From Cuspidothrix issatschenkoi CHARLIE-1 (GTDB lineage: Bacteria > Cyanobacteriota > Cyanobacteriia > Cyanobacteriales > Nostocaceae): 44,065 bases of DNA. The notes beneath the pieces were generated by a model. The model was not told the DNA's origin and searched no databases. It saw nothing but the letters and a program-made list of their open reading frames with translations. This document shows positions 17,701 to 25,327 of the stretch, piece by piece. Position 1 is the stretch's first letter. Each line of letters opens with the position of its first letter. The stretch lies in assembly GCF_002934005.1 (NCBI RefSeq), contig NZ_PGEM01000066.1, positions 1 through 44,065 on the forward strand. Direction: 5' to 3'. A program made the translations under genes and the position numbers.

Positions 17701-17830
17701 TTTGACGTTGAATCAGCTTTTTACCACCTTCCTTAGTTTCTACCAAACCGATAATATGTAGTAATTCACTGTAAAAACCCTTATCAAGAGTATTACTATC
17801 ATTAGTAAAAGGTAATTTTAATAAGTTCAT
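14702..17830 (-). CDS. Eco57I-like N6-adenine methyltransferase, paralogue B (no nuclease domain)
   Basis: A protein of 1042 residues. Residues 3-460 differ from paralogue C at only about six positions by eye, including motif X-like SFFTPGFITMYM and motif I DPAVGSGHF (320-328). Divergence begins right after GNSLISRF: the coiled-coil stretch (about 462-580) is of a different type, then the sequence briefly reconverges at NAFEWRFEFPEVLND, and catalytic NPPY (613-616) is followed by a unique recognition half. The last roughly 45 residues are again shared (ILNAKKSDPNADTTALE...). It lacks the nuclease domain but keeps the common leader and the MN start. So it is a modification-only homologue with a third specificity, and a different mosaic breakpoint from paralogue A. 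Confidence 0.85.
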   Translation of the reverse strand: MNLLKLPFTNDSNTLDKGFYSELLHIIGLVETKEGGKKLIQRQKEHDRNIGSLIENAISQVDSLDKISRLEKPELFGENYEEQLFNLGLELAITWMNRILFLKLLEAQLIRYHKNDPSWGFLNLQKVTNYDDLNSLFFSVLARKPQERSQNLQKKLQERFAHVPYLNSSLFEPTDIEQETICISNLRNEKLPIFTGTILKDNNGKKLTGEINTLEYLFAFLNAYNFSSDTGEEIQEENKRLINASVLGLIFEKINGYKDGSFFTPGFITMYMCRETIRRAVIQKFNDVKGWNCETIDDLYDKIEDKKAANDIINGLKICDPAVGSGHFLVSALNEIIAIKSELKILLDRQGKRLKEYSFEVANDELVVTDEDGLLFEYNPKNQESQRVQETLFHEKQTIIESCLFGVDINPNSVKICRLRLWIELLKNAYYKTDSNYTELETLPNIDINIKCGNSLISRFGVDTDLKTILISKKSQSDIEKYKGAVRNYFNAKSREDKKIAEQEVIKIKKNFNDSLKEIGYKPKKTKLDKLEAELNSLENQQELELFEKTKKDEKEKEIKIIQLKNEIHKLKIEIAEIETGKIYNNAFEWRFEFPEVLNDQGAFIGFDVIIGNPPYISIQDLNKTDKNVVDYYRNNFKSAKQGTFDIYILFLERINSLTSSCSNSSFIIPSKFLTTDYGKLIRQYLLENKLIYEIIDFEDHQVFDTATTYTCIVFINKFEKSSLSFCRTQPSKVLNQEYVKNNISYSDLLGKTWVFDSNTSIKLVEKIKNNSAQLKDLPCDICRGSSTGNDNIFTLTQENEGFINGYGEYIELENDILIKPIYATHFSRYLFRNNINTYLIFPYFTNTEKYHLLDEDTFKQEYPKTYQYLLNHKTKLEERKQIKKWYAYSAARSLNNHNKSDILIPLLADKGIFTLTPQDGKYTLMAGGGFSISIKNQSIDKRFLLSLLNSKMLFFVLYRESNKFRGGYITCTKQYFENLPIKIVSSTLQKPFIQLVNQILNAKKSDPNADTTALEAEIDQMVYQLYNLTAEEIEIIESSSG

Positions 17831-17849
17831 TTTTTCACACCTTGATATT
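17831..17849 (-). promoter_or_regulatory. shared leader and ribosome site of paralogue B
   Basis: The same 19 nt as before A and C (AAGGTG ribosome site, then TGAAAAA and ATG). The remaining gap up to 18064 contains GTTGGG / CCCAAC repeat sequence and the uninterrupted paralogue of the miniature-element target at about 17984-18020. Confidence 0.7.
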
Positions 17850-18064
17850 GATTAAATTTAGTTTAACCAAAGCTAAATTATTCAGCAATATTTACAGATA
17901 AATTTAGCTTGTTTTTTTTACAAATCTTATAATTTGTTAGGACACCATTTAATTTTAGCCTTAAATTGTCAGAATCAGATATTGCGTAGGTTGGGTTGAC
18001 GTTAGGAAACCCAACATTTTTAAACTAATAAATATCAGAAGTTAGGGATATGAATAAGGTGATA

Positions 18065-21000
18065 TTATCTAGAACTTTCGATAATTTCAATTTCCTCTGC
18101 TGTTAAATTATATAGTTGATAAACCATTTGATCAATTTCTGTTTCTAATGCGGTTGTATCTGCATTGGGATCTGATTTTTTAGCGTTGAGGATTTGATTA
18201 ACCAATGATTCAATATTTTTTTGATATTCTTCATCAGCAATTCTAATAGGTATTGGTGAAATAAACTGCTTATTTGCTTCAAAGAAACCATTATCTTTAG
18301 GTTTACCAATTAATTTAAAATAGAAATTTGCAAGCTTAGAATTTAAAATGCCTAATAAATATTTTATATTTACTTCATTTTCATTAATAGGTTTAATACC
18401 ATTGACGCGCACATTATTTAAGAAAAATTTGCCATCTTCATCAAGGAAACATTGTAAATCTGATACTGTTTGTGCTATACCTATTTTTGATAATGTTTGC
18501 TTATCAAGGTTTTTAGGATAATTATATCCATACCATAAATCAGTATTCATTTTATTATTTTCTCGACTTCTTAAAATTGATTCATTTGTTTTTAGATACT
18601 CGAAAGCTTTGGGGTAATTACTTTTTAATATATCAAGATTAAGTAAGGTAAAATCATTAATTGTTTGATAAACATGAAGCAAGTATTTATCAGTATTAGG
18701 AATTTTATATCGTTTGGCTTCTGTTCCTGAAATAAGTGGTTTCATTATAGAATCTTCAATTTCAACTTCTCTATCTAGTATTTTTGAATAGTATATTCCT
18801 GATGAGATTTTTCTTAAATGATAAATATTATCAGCGCTAGTTTGAATCCCCACAAAAATTTGTGCTATTTCACCCAAAGATTTTGAGTTTGATTCTATTT
18901 TTCTTTTAATTTTTAAAATATTTTCTTCTCCTAAACTCCAATTGTTTTCATTTAATTGAGCAAATAAAATTCTTGACCATTCTTTAAACTGAAGAACTTG
19001 AAATTTATAAGATTCTATTTTTAAATATTGGAAATAATCCTTTTTTTGTTTACTAAATTGTTGACAGGCTGTATAAACAGTTGCGTCAAGAAAAACTTGA
19101 CTAGAACCAAAATCTAAAAATCTTGATAAATACTTAGATTTAATAATTAAACTTCTTAATGGTTTTCCATACTCATTATAAATCCAAAGAGAAGGCATAA
19201 TAAAATCAACTAAACCTGAAGAATTTAATAAATCTAATGCTTTTTCTACAAAAAGAAGATAAATATCAAAGTTTCCTTTTCCTGCTGTTTGATAATTTAT
19301 AGAATAATAATTACAAACTAAGAAATTAGATTTTTTTAAATCCTGTATAGCAATATAAGGAGGATTACCAATAATCACATCAAAACCAACAAAAACACCC
19401 TCATCATTTAACACTTCAGGAAATTCAAAACGCCATTCAAAAGCATTTTCATAAATTTTACCACCTTCTATATCCTCAATCTCAACCCGTAACTTATCCA
19501 TCTCATTATTTAACTTAGCAATTTTTTTCTCCCGCTTAGTTTTCTCGGCTTTAGTTTCTGGAATCAGAAAAGTTTGATTCTCCAAATTCTCAACCTCACC
19601 CTCTAGCTTTCTTAACTTAGTTTTATTTGGATCACTTAATCCCAATGTAGTTTTAAAATTACCTTTAATATCATTAATTAATCTTTCCATTTTCCGCTTT
19701 TGCTCCTTATTTTCAGCATTGCGGTAAGTTTTCACAGCATTTTTATAATCTTCTATAGTGTATTTCTTCTTACTTAAAGCAACTTGCAAATTAGCATCTA
19801 ACGAAAAACGACTAATTAAAGAATTACCACATTTAATATTAATATCAATATTGGGTAAAGTCTCCAATTCAGTGTAATTACTATCGGTTTTATAATAAGC
19901 ATTTTTTAAAAGTTCAATCCACAAACGCAACCGACAGATTTTTACAGAATTGGGGTTAATATCTACACCAAATAAACAACTTTCAATAATCGTTTGCTTC
20001 TCATGAAATAGAGTTTCTTGTACTCGTTGACTTTCCTGATTTTTCGGGTTATACTCAAATAATAAACCATCCTCATCAGTCACAACTAACTCATCATTAG
20101 CAACCTCAAAACTATATTCCTTTAATCTCTTACCTTGTCTATCCAGTAAAATTTTTAACTCACTTTTAATCGCAATAATTTCATTTAAAGCAGAAACTAA
20201 AAAATGTCCTGAACCCACAGCAGGATCACATATTTTCAAACCATTAATAATATCATTAGCTGCTTTTTTATCCTCTATTTTATCATATAAATTATCAATA
20301 GTTTCACAATTCCAACCTTTAACATCATTAAACTTTTGGATAACTGCTCTTCTAATGGTTTCCCGACACATATACATAGTAATAAAACCGGGAGTAAAGA
20401 AAGAACCATCTTTATAACCATTAATTTTCTCAAAGATTAAACCCAATACAGAAGCATTAATTAACCTTTTATTATCTTCCTGAATTTCTTCCCCGGTGTC
20501 ACTACTAAAATTGTAAGCATTGAGAAAAGCGAACAGATATTCTAAGGTATTAATTTCTCCAGTCAGTTTTTTACCGTTATTGTCTTTTAAAATAGTACCA
20601 GTAAAAATGGGTAATTTCTCATTTCTCAAATTGCTAATACAAATAGTTTCTTGTTCAATGTCCGTCGGTTCAAACAAAGAACTATTCAAATAAGGAACAT
20701 GAGCAAATCTTTCTTGTAATTTTTTTTGTAAATTCTGACTTCTTTCCTGTGGTTTACGAGCTAATACACTAAAAAATAGACTATTGAGATCATCATAATT
20801 ATTAACTTTTTGTAAATTCAAAAATCCCCAAGACGGATCATTTTTATGATATCTAATTAATTGAGCTTCTAATAATTTTAAAAACAATATTCTATTCATC
20901 CAAGTAATTGCTAATTCTAAACTCAGATTAAAAAGTTGTTCTTCATAGGTTTCTCCAAATAGTTCCGGTTTTTCTAAACGAGAAATTTTATCTAAACTAT

Positions 21001-21880
21001 CAACTTGGGAAATGGCATTTTCTATTAATGAACCAATATTTCTATCATGTTCTTTTTGACGTTGAATCAGCTTTTTACTACCTTCCTTAGTTTCTACCAA
21101 ACCGATAATATGTAGTAATTCACTGTAAAAACCCTTATCAAGAGTATTACTATCATTAGTAAAAGGTAATTTTAATAAATGTTCTGGAGAAAATAGTTTA
21201 AACAGGGAAATTAACTTATGTTCCTCTGGATGTTTACCAGGGTTTAAATATTCCTGATAGTCTCGAATATCAAAATGGGTAAAGGTAATTTTATCAGCAA
21301 TTTCAGAAATAGCAGGTTGGGCAATTTCCTTATAGAAAAATTCAGTTTTTTTGCTGGTTAATCTCCCTGCTTCAAAATCAGTAAATTGTTTAACTAAAGA
21401 TTTATTTTCCATAAATAATTTCTCAAAACTCTGAGCATCAAAAATAAACCATTCATAAATATTAGTAGCGATTAAATATTTAATTTCTAAATTTTTTTCT
21501 AGAATACGTTCTCGCAAGAAATACAAAACTAATTCCTGAAATGCTTTAGTATTGAGATTATCAACCTTCAACATTTCCCCTTTATTATTTGGTTTTTTAA
21601 ATTCTAAAATTACCCCCACACTACTTTTAGCATCTTTACCATTATGAATAACTAAATCATTGCGTCCCTTGGTATTAATAAAATTATTTGCACTATAAAA
21701 AGTATTTTTTAAAAAATCCACAATAAGATTTTTATGAAATTCCTCAGATTCCGATTTATTGATTTTATCAAGTAGATTTTGCAGATGAGTTTTAAAATTT
21801 TCAATGTCATTTCTAAAGGGGTTAATTTTCAGGAATGCTTTATTTAAAGCTACTCTAGGTTGTAATTTCTGTGGGTTCAT
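18065..21880 (-). CDS. full-length type IIG-like restriction-modification protein, paralogue C
   Basis: A protein of 1271 residues that fuses all the parts of a single-chain restriction enzyme. The N-terminal nuclease domain (about 20-235) has D75 in RNDLVIHNG and E93-x-K95 in GVILEFKKP, a PD-(D/E)XK site. The methyltransferase core has motif I DPAVGSGHF (552-560) and catalytic NPPY (839-842), with a coiled-coil insert between them (about 697-807). The C-terminal half after NPPY is the target-recognition region and ends in a tail shared with A and B. Type IIG/Eco57I-like enzymes cut and modify with one polypeptide and one recognition domain. It is the first of the tandem paralogues in transcription order and the only one able to cleave. 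The divergent gene at 22039 shares its upstream region. Confidence 0.88.
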   Translation of the reverse strand: MNPQKLQPRVALNKAFLKINPFRNDIENFKTHLQNLLDKINKSESEEFHKNLIVDFLKNTFYSANNFINTKGRNDLVIHNGKDAKSSVGVILEFKKPNNKGEMLKVDNLNTKAFQELVLYFLRERILEKNLEIKYLIATNIYEWFIFDAQSFEKLFMENKSLVKQFTDFEAGRLTSKKTEFFYKEIAQPAISEIADKITFTHFDIRDYQEYLNPGKHPEEHKLISLFKLFSPEHLLKLPFTNDSNTLDKGFYSELLHIIGLVETKEGSKKLIQRQKEHDRNIGSLIENAISQVDSLDKISRLEKPELFGETYEEQLFNLSLELAITWMNRILFLKLLEAQLIRYHKNDPSWGFLNLQKVNNYDDLNSLFFSVLARKPQERSQNLQKKLQERFAHVPYLNSSLFEPTDIEQETICISNLRNEKLPIFTGTILKDNNGKKLTGEINTLEYLFAFLNAYNFSSDTGEEIQEDNKRLINASVLGLIFEKINGYKDGSFFTPGFITMYMCRETIRRAVIQKFNDVKGWNCETIDNLYDKIEDKKAANDIINGLKICDPAVGSGHFLVSALNEIIAIKSELKILLDRQGKRLKEYSFEVANDELVVTDEDGLLFEYNPKNQESQRVQETLFHEKQTIIESCLFGVDINPNSVKICRLRLWIELLKNAYYKTDSNYTELETLPNIDINIKCGNSLISRFSLDANLQVALSKKKYTIEDYKNAVKTYRNAENKEQKRKMERLINDIKGNFKTTLGLSDPNKTKLRKLEGEVENLENQTFLIPETKAEKTKREKKIAKLNNEMDKLRVEIEDIEGGKIYENAFEWRFEFPEVLNDEGVFVGFDVIIGNPPYIAIQDLKKSNFLVCNYYSINYQTAGKGNFDIYLLFVEKALDLLNSSGLVDFIMPSLWIYNEYGKPLRSLIIKSKYLSRFLDFGSSQVFLDATVYTACQQFSKQKKDYFQYLKIESYKFQVLQFKEWSRILFAQLNENNWSLGEENILKIKRKIESNSKSLGEIAQIFVGIQTSADNIYHLRKISSGIYYSKILDREVEIEDSIMKPLISGTEAKRYKIPNTDKYLLHVYQTINDFTLLNLDILKSNYPKAFEYLKTNESILRSRENNKMNTDLWYGYNYPKNLDKQTLSKIGIAQTVSDLQCFLDEDGKFFLNNVRVNGIKPINENEVNIKYLLGILNSKLANFYFKLIGKPKDNGFFEANKQFISPIPIRIADEEYQKNIESLVNQILNAKKSDPNADTTALETEIDQMVYQLYNLTAEEIEIIESSR

Positions 21881-22038
21881 TTTTTCACACCTTGATATTT
21901 ATGGTAGTTTTTATTGATTTCTATTCGTCATAAGGATCTGATATTTTCCTATATCATCCCGCTTATGCAGAAACATTAAGTAACTTGAATAAAAAATATT
22001 ATAATACAATGGAGGGTAAATATTTACTATAATTAACT
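21881..22038. promoter_or_regulatory. divergent promoter region of paralogue C and the Uma2 gene
   Basis: 158 bp between divergent genes. The first 19 nt are the leader shared with A and B. TATAAT at 22000-22005 is a good -10 candidate for the plus-strand gene, about 34 bp before its ATG; no well-spaced -35 is visible. Confidence 0.4.
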
Positions 22039-22617
22039 ATGCAAAGCACAGAGTCACCCTTACAATTGCGGCTGTGGACTGTTGAAGAATACCACAGAAT
22101 AGCTGAAGCAGGAATATTTGATCCCAGTGAACGGGTCGAATTATTAGAAGGGAAAATAATTTGGATGGTTGCTAAAGGAACATCCCACCGTTCAGCAGTG
22201 GGAAGAACATATAAACTATTAGAACACAGAATAGGTCATAAGGCTTGTATAGCTATTCAAGACCCTGTAAAATTAAATGAAAGGTCTGAACCTGAACCAG
22301 ATATTGCTGTAGTGAAAATAGATCCTTTAGACTATGCAGATCATCATCCTACCCCAACAGAAATTTATCTAATTATCGAAGTTGCAGATAGTAATCTAAA
22401 ACTAGATACAGAAATTAAAGCTAAAGCTTATTCTCAAGGAGGAATTAAAGATTATTGGGTGTTAGATGTAGTCAAACGCGAATTAATTGTATTGAGAAAT
22501 CCCACAACAGAAGGTTATCAAAATCAAGAAATTGTCACAGAACATCAAAAAATATCTCCTTTAGATTTTCCTGATTTAGAAATTGTAGTTACCCAGATGC
22601 TACCACTTATCTATTAA
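22039..22617 (+). CDS. Uma2 family (DUF820) nuclease-fold protein
   Basis: A protein of 192 residues with the typical Uma2 pattern of cyanobacteria: RLWTVEEYHRIAEAGIF, then ERVELLEGKI (E35), EPDIAVV (D88), LIIEVADSNL (E114) and a K-rich helix with K127/K129 before GIKDYWVLDV. These acidic and lysine residues form a PD-(D/E)XK-like site. The family is called endonuclease by homology and is very abundant in cyanobacteria, but its biological role is unsettled. It is tail-to-tail with another Uma2 gene, the stops overlapping by 4 bp. Confidence 0.85.
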   Translation: MQSTESPLQLRLWTVEEYHRIAEAGIFDPSERVELLEGKIIWMVAKGTSHRSAVGRTYKLLEHRIGHKACIAIQDPVKLNERSEPEPDIAVVKIDPLDYADHHPTPTEIYLIIEVADSNLKLDTEIKAKAYSQGGIKDYWVLDVVKRELIVLRNPTTEGYQNQEIVTEHQKISPLDFPDLEIVVTQMLPLIY

Positions 22618-23342
22618 ATATCAGGTTCAACACCCAGATTTCTTAACTGTTCTATCAACCTTTCCTTCTGTCGTCTTTCTTGTTCCGTTGGAGTTAAAAC
22701 CCAATTACTAGAAGCATCATACCACCGTAACCAAGGCTGCTGAATATTATTATATGTTCCCTCCCAAACACCCAAACCTAATTCTATTTCTGGTATCCAA
22801 AAACGAGAATTTGATGATGATAAATCTATTTCTGCATAACGACCACCATCTAATTTAAACATTCTAAATTCATACTTGTAACGGGCAAAAATAGCATAAT
22901 AGGGAATCCTTAAAATCTGTTCATATACTTCCCATTTTGTTGGCGGTTTTTCCACATCTCGTAAAGTCTGTCCTAAATCTTCCTTTTCTGTTCCTGGTGA
23001 TAGTAACTCCACGATAATAAAGGGAGTAATTCCCTCTTGCCAAATTACATAACTTAAACGTAAATCGCCATTTTTATATAGGGGAGAAACACCCACAGAG
23101 ACAAACCAATCTGGTCTTTTGTACCATGTTGGATGATTTGGATTATAATATAAATTCATATCACTAGCAGTAAATATTTTGTTGCTAGGATAGACAGGAG
23201 AATTAAAAGTTTCGTCTAATAAACGAGGTTGTAATAAATGAAATTGATCAGGCAAACCTTTTTCCTCTGGATCTTCACTTTTGAGATCATACATCGTTGG
23301 TAAAACTTCTTGGGGAGAACGGGGAGGATCAGTTTGATACAT
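22614..23342 (-). CDS. Uma2 family (DUF820) nuclease-fold protein, second type
   Basis: A protein of 242 residues from the longer Uma2 branch. RPDWFVSVGV carries the first aspartate and PFIIVELLSPGTEKEDLG the glutamate of the PD-(D/E)XK-like core. It has a proline-rich N-terminus (TDPPRSPQEVLPTMYDL) and a C-terminal tail ending in TPTEQERRQKERLIEQLRNL, a short charged helix common in this branch. It is convergent with the first Uma2 gene, but the two are not close copies. A MITE copy lies just upstream of its start (23379-23450). Confidence 0.85.
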   Translation of the reverse strand: MYQTDPPRSPQEVLPTMYDLKSEDPEEKGLPDQFHLLQPRLLDETFNSPVYPSNKIFTASDMNLYYNPNHPTWYKRPDWFVSVGVSPLYKNGDLRLSYVIWQEGITPFIIVELLSPGTEKEDLGQTLRDVEKPPTKWEVYEQILRIPYYAIFARYKYEFRMFKLDGGRYAEIDLSSSNSRFWIPEIELGLGVWEGTYNNIQQPWLRWYDASSNWVLTPTEQERRQKERLIEQLRNLGVEPDI

Positions 23343-23378
23343 AGTAATAGTCCTCTTAAAAAACTCTTCTCTATTATA

Positions 23379-23450
23379 TAGGACTTACGCAAGATGTAAC
23401 TGAAACCCTGATTATTTCGTAGGGGTAATTCATGTATTTTGCGTAAGTCC
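23379..23450. mobile_element. MITE with AGGACTTACGC ends, copy 3 (internally deleted)
   Basis: 72 bp in the opposite orientation to copy 1. Aligned to the reverse complement of copy 1 it lacks exactly 20 bp, one arm of the central palindrome plus adjacent bases, and is otherwise almost identical. The flanking 7-mers TATTATA and TGTTATA differ at one position, consistent with a 7-bp target duplication. Confidence 0.8.
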
Positions 23451-23564
23451 TGTTATATTAGAAATTATGTAGGATAAATTACGCTGTCGCTAAAATGCTA
23501 TATGGTCTTGATCAAATACCCAAACATCTTGTATCATAATAATAGAGCGTCAAAAATAAACACC

Positions 23565-24011
23565 ATGACTAAATCACCAGTTCAAAATCTTTATCAAACA
23601 GACTTTGCACTGTGGATAGAGAAAACAGTCAATAGATTAAAATCTCAAGATTATAATCATGTAGATTGGGAAAATTTAATTGAGGAGATAGAAGCATTGG
23701 GGGGAAGAGATAGAAGAGAATTAGAAAGTCGGTTAATTACATTATTTGAACATCTTCTTAAACGTCATTATGTCAACTTACCCGAATGTTATCGTGGTTG
23801 GGAAGTAATAGTTAATAGTACCCAGCAGGAACTAAAACGTATTTTTCGAGACTCTCCAAGTTTACGTAATTATTATTTGACTATTAAAGATGAATGCTAC
23901 CAAGATGCAGTTACCAACATGGGGAAAGAATATGATACTAAATTTCCTGAAGATTCTCCTTTTTCTCAAGATATAGATAGGCTATTAACTGAAAGTTTTG
24001 ATCATCTTTAA
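23565..24011 (+). CDS. DUF29 family protein
   Basis: A protein of 148 residues from the ATG at 23565; an in-frame ATG at 23502 would add 21 residues of non-family sequence. The pattern LYQTDFALWIEKTVNRLKSQ, then VDWENLIEEIEALGGRDRRELESRL and LLKRHYV, is the DUF29 signature of all-helical proteins, very common in cyanobacteria and of unknown role. DUF29 genes multiply in the same genomes as Uma2 genes and often sit in accessory regions, as here. Confidence 0.85.
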   Translation: MTKSPVQNLYQTDFALWIEKTVNRLKSQDYNHVDWENLIEEIEALGGRDRRELESRLITLFEHLLKRHYVNLPECYRGWEVIVNSTQQELKRIFRDSPSLRNYYLTIKDECYQDAVTNMGKEYDTKFPEDSPFSQDIDRLLTESFDHL

Positions 24012-24032
24012 ACTATGTCTAGAGATGATAAA

Positions 24033-25199
24033 TCATAAACTAATTACTAATCCTACATTAATTAACCTCTGCAAAACCTGTTTCAAAACCATTCCTGTCC
24101 AATCAATATCCGCTTCCGTTGTCTGTTTTCCTAAAGTTAATCTAATGCCACACAAAGCCGCTTTTTGAGAATATCCCATAGCTAATAAAATCGGACTGGG
24201 GTTTAATTTACCACTATTGCAAGCAGCACCAGCACTAATACCAATTCCCGCTAAATTTAACTGACGTACCAAAGTTTTACCAGTGATTTTTTCCCCGTCG
24301 GCAAATTCTAAATAAAAACTGAGATGATGGGGTAAACGGTGAATTCTGTCACCTGTGGGAATTAAACCAGGAACATCTGCTAAAATGGCAAAAAGGCGAT
24401 CGCGCAATAATATCAATCTTTCTGTTTCCGTCTCTAATTCCTGTGCTGCTAACTGTGCAGCTACCCCAAACCCAGCAATAGCGGGTGTTGCTTGCGTCCC
24501 TGAACGCAGTCCGGCCTCCTGTCCACCCCCACCCAATAGCGGCATTAATTTCACCCCTGGACGCACATATAACGCCCCCGCACCCAAACCACCATATAAT
24601 TTATGACTAGATAAACTCAATAAATCTACTGGTAAAGTCTGCACATCTATGGGTAAACGTCCAGCAACTTGCACTGCATCAGTATGAAATAAAGCACCAT
24701 GATTTTGAGTAATTTTCCCTAATTCGGCAATGGGTTGGACTGTTCCCACTTCACTTTGTCCATAAATCACAGATACCAACACCGTGTTATGTCGCAAAGC
24801 TGCTTTTAAATCTTCGGGGTTGACTCTTCCTTGATGATTTACACCCAAACGGGTAACTTCCCAACCCCAACTTTCTAACATTTTCGCCGGTTCAGAAATA
24901 GCCGAATGTTCTACACAAGAAATGATGATATGTTGGGGGACAAGATAACATCGCGCTACCCCGATAATCGCTAAATTGTCCGCTTCCGTTCCCCCCGAAG
25001 TGAAAATAATTGATTCGGGAACAGCGTTAATTAACCCCGCAACTTGCATTCTCGCAGTTTCTACAACCAATGCGGCGCGGTTGCCCCATTCATGTAAACT
25101 GGAAGGATTACCCCACTGTTGAGTTAAGATTGTTTGGATAATTGCGATCGCTTCTGGACGAGTGGGAGTAGTTGCACTATAATCTAGATATACTTGCAT
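24033..25199 (-). CDS. cysteine desulfurase (NifS/IscS-like)
   Basis: A PLP enzyme of 388 residues from the ATG at 25199 (MQVYLDYSATTP); a frame extending to 25211 adds four residues. It removes sulfur from cysteine for Fe-S cluster and other sulfur pathways. Key residues are H98 in CVEHSAI, D174 in HTDAVQ, the PLP lysine K200 in SSHKLYG, RSGTQ, and the persulfide cysteine C327 in SAGAACNSG. The loop type and length (about 390) place it in the NifS/IscS class I group. It stands alone with no scaffold or nif gene nearby, so a general housekeeping role is likelier than nitrogenase assembly. Confidence 0.9.
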   Translation of the reverse strand: MQVYLDYSATTPTRPEAIAIIQTILTQQWGNPSSLHEWGNRAALVVETARMQVAGLINAVPESIIFTSGGTEADNLAIIGVARCYLVPQHIIISCVEHSAISEPAKMLESWGWEVTRLGVNHQGRVNPEDLKAALRHNTVLVSVIYGQSEVGTVQPIAELGKITQNHGALFHTDAVQVAGRLPIDVQTLPVDLLSLSSHKLYGGLGAGALYVRPGVKLMPLLGGGGQEAGLRSGTQATPAIAGFGVAAQLAAQELETETERLILLRDRLFAILADVPGLIPTGDRIHRLPHHLSFYLEFADGEKITGKTLVRQLNLAGIGISAGAACNSGKLNPSPILLAMGYSQKAALCGIRLTLGKQTTEADIDWTGMVLKQVLQRLINVGLVISL

Positions 25200-25327
25200 A
25201 AAAATTAACAATTAAGTGGGCAAATATTTACTTTTCTACATAATTTAATAGGTCACATTTTGGGAATAATAGTTTATGTATAACCCTTATCTAATTTTAT
25301 CAGATTACCGTGTTCATTTTCCCACAA

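Noticed and set aside
9258-21880. BREX or DISARM locus
   Set aside because: The methyltransferases resemble PglX/DrmMI at the motif level, but no PglZ, BrxC, BrxL, DrmA or DrmB genes are present, and the nuclease fusion fits type IIG instead.
9258-21880. Site-specific recombinase-driven inversion of recognition cassettes
   Set aside because: All paralogues are in the same orientation, and no tyrosine or serine recombinase gene lies in the window, so only homologous recombination is proposed.
24033-25199. nifS of a nitrogen-fixation cluster
   Set aside because: No nifB, fdxN, nifU or nifHDK genes are nearby, and the motifs do not distinguish NifS from IscS.
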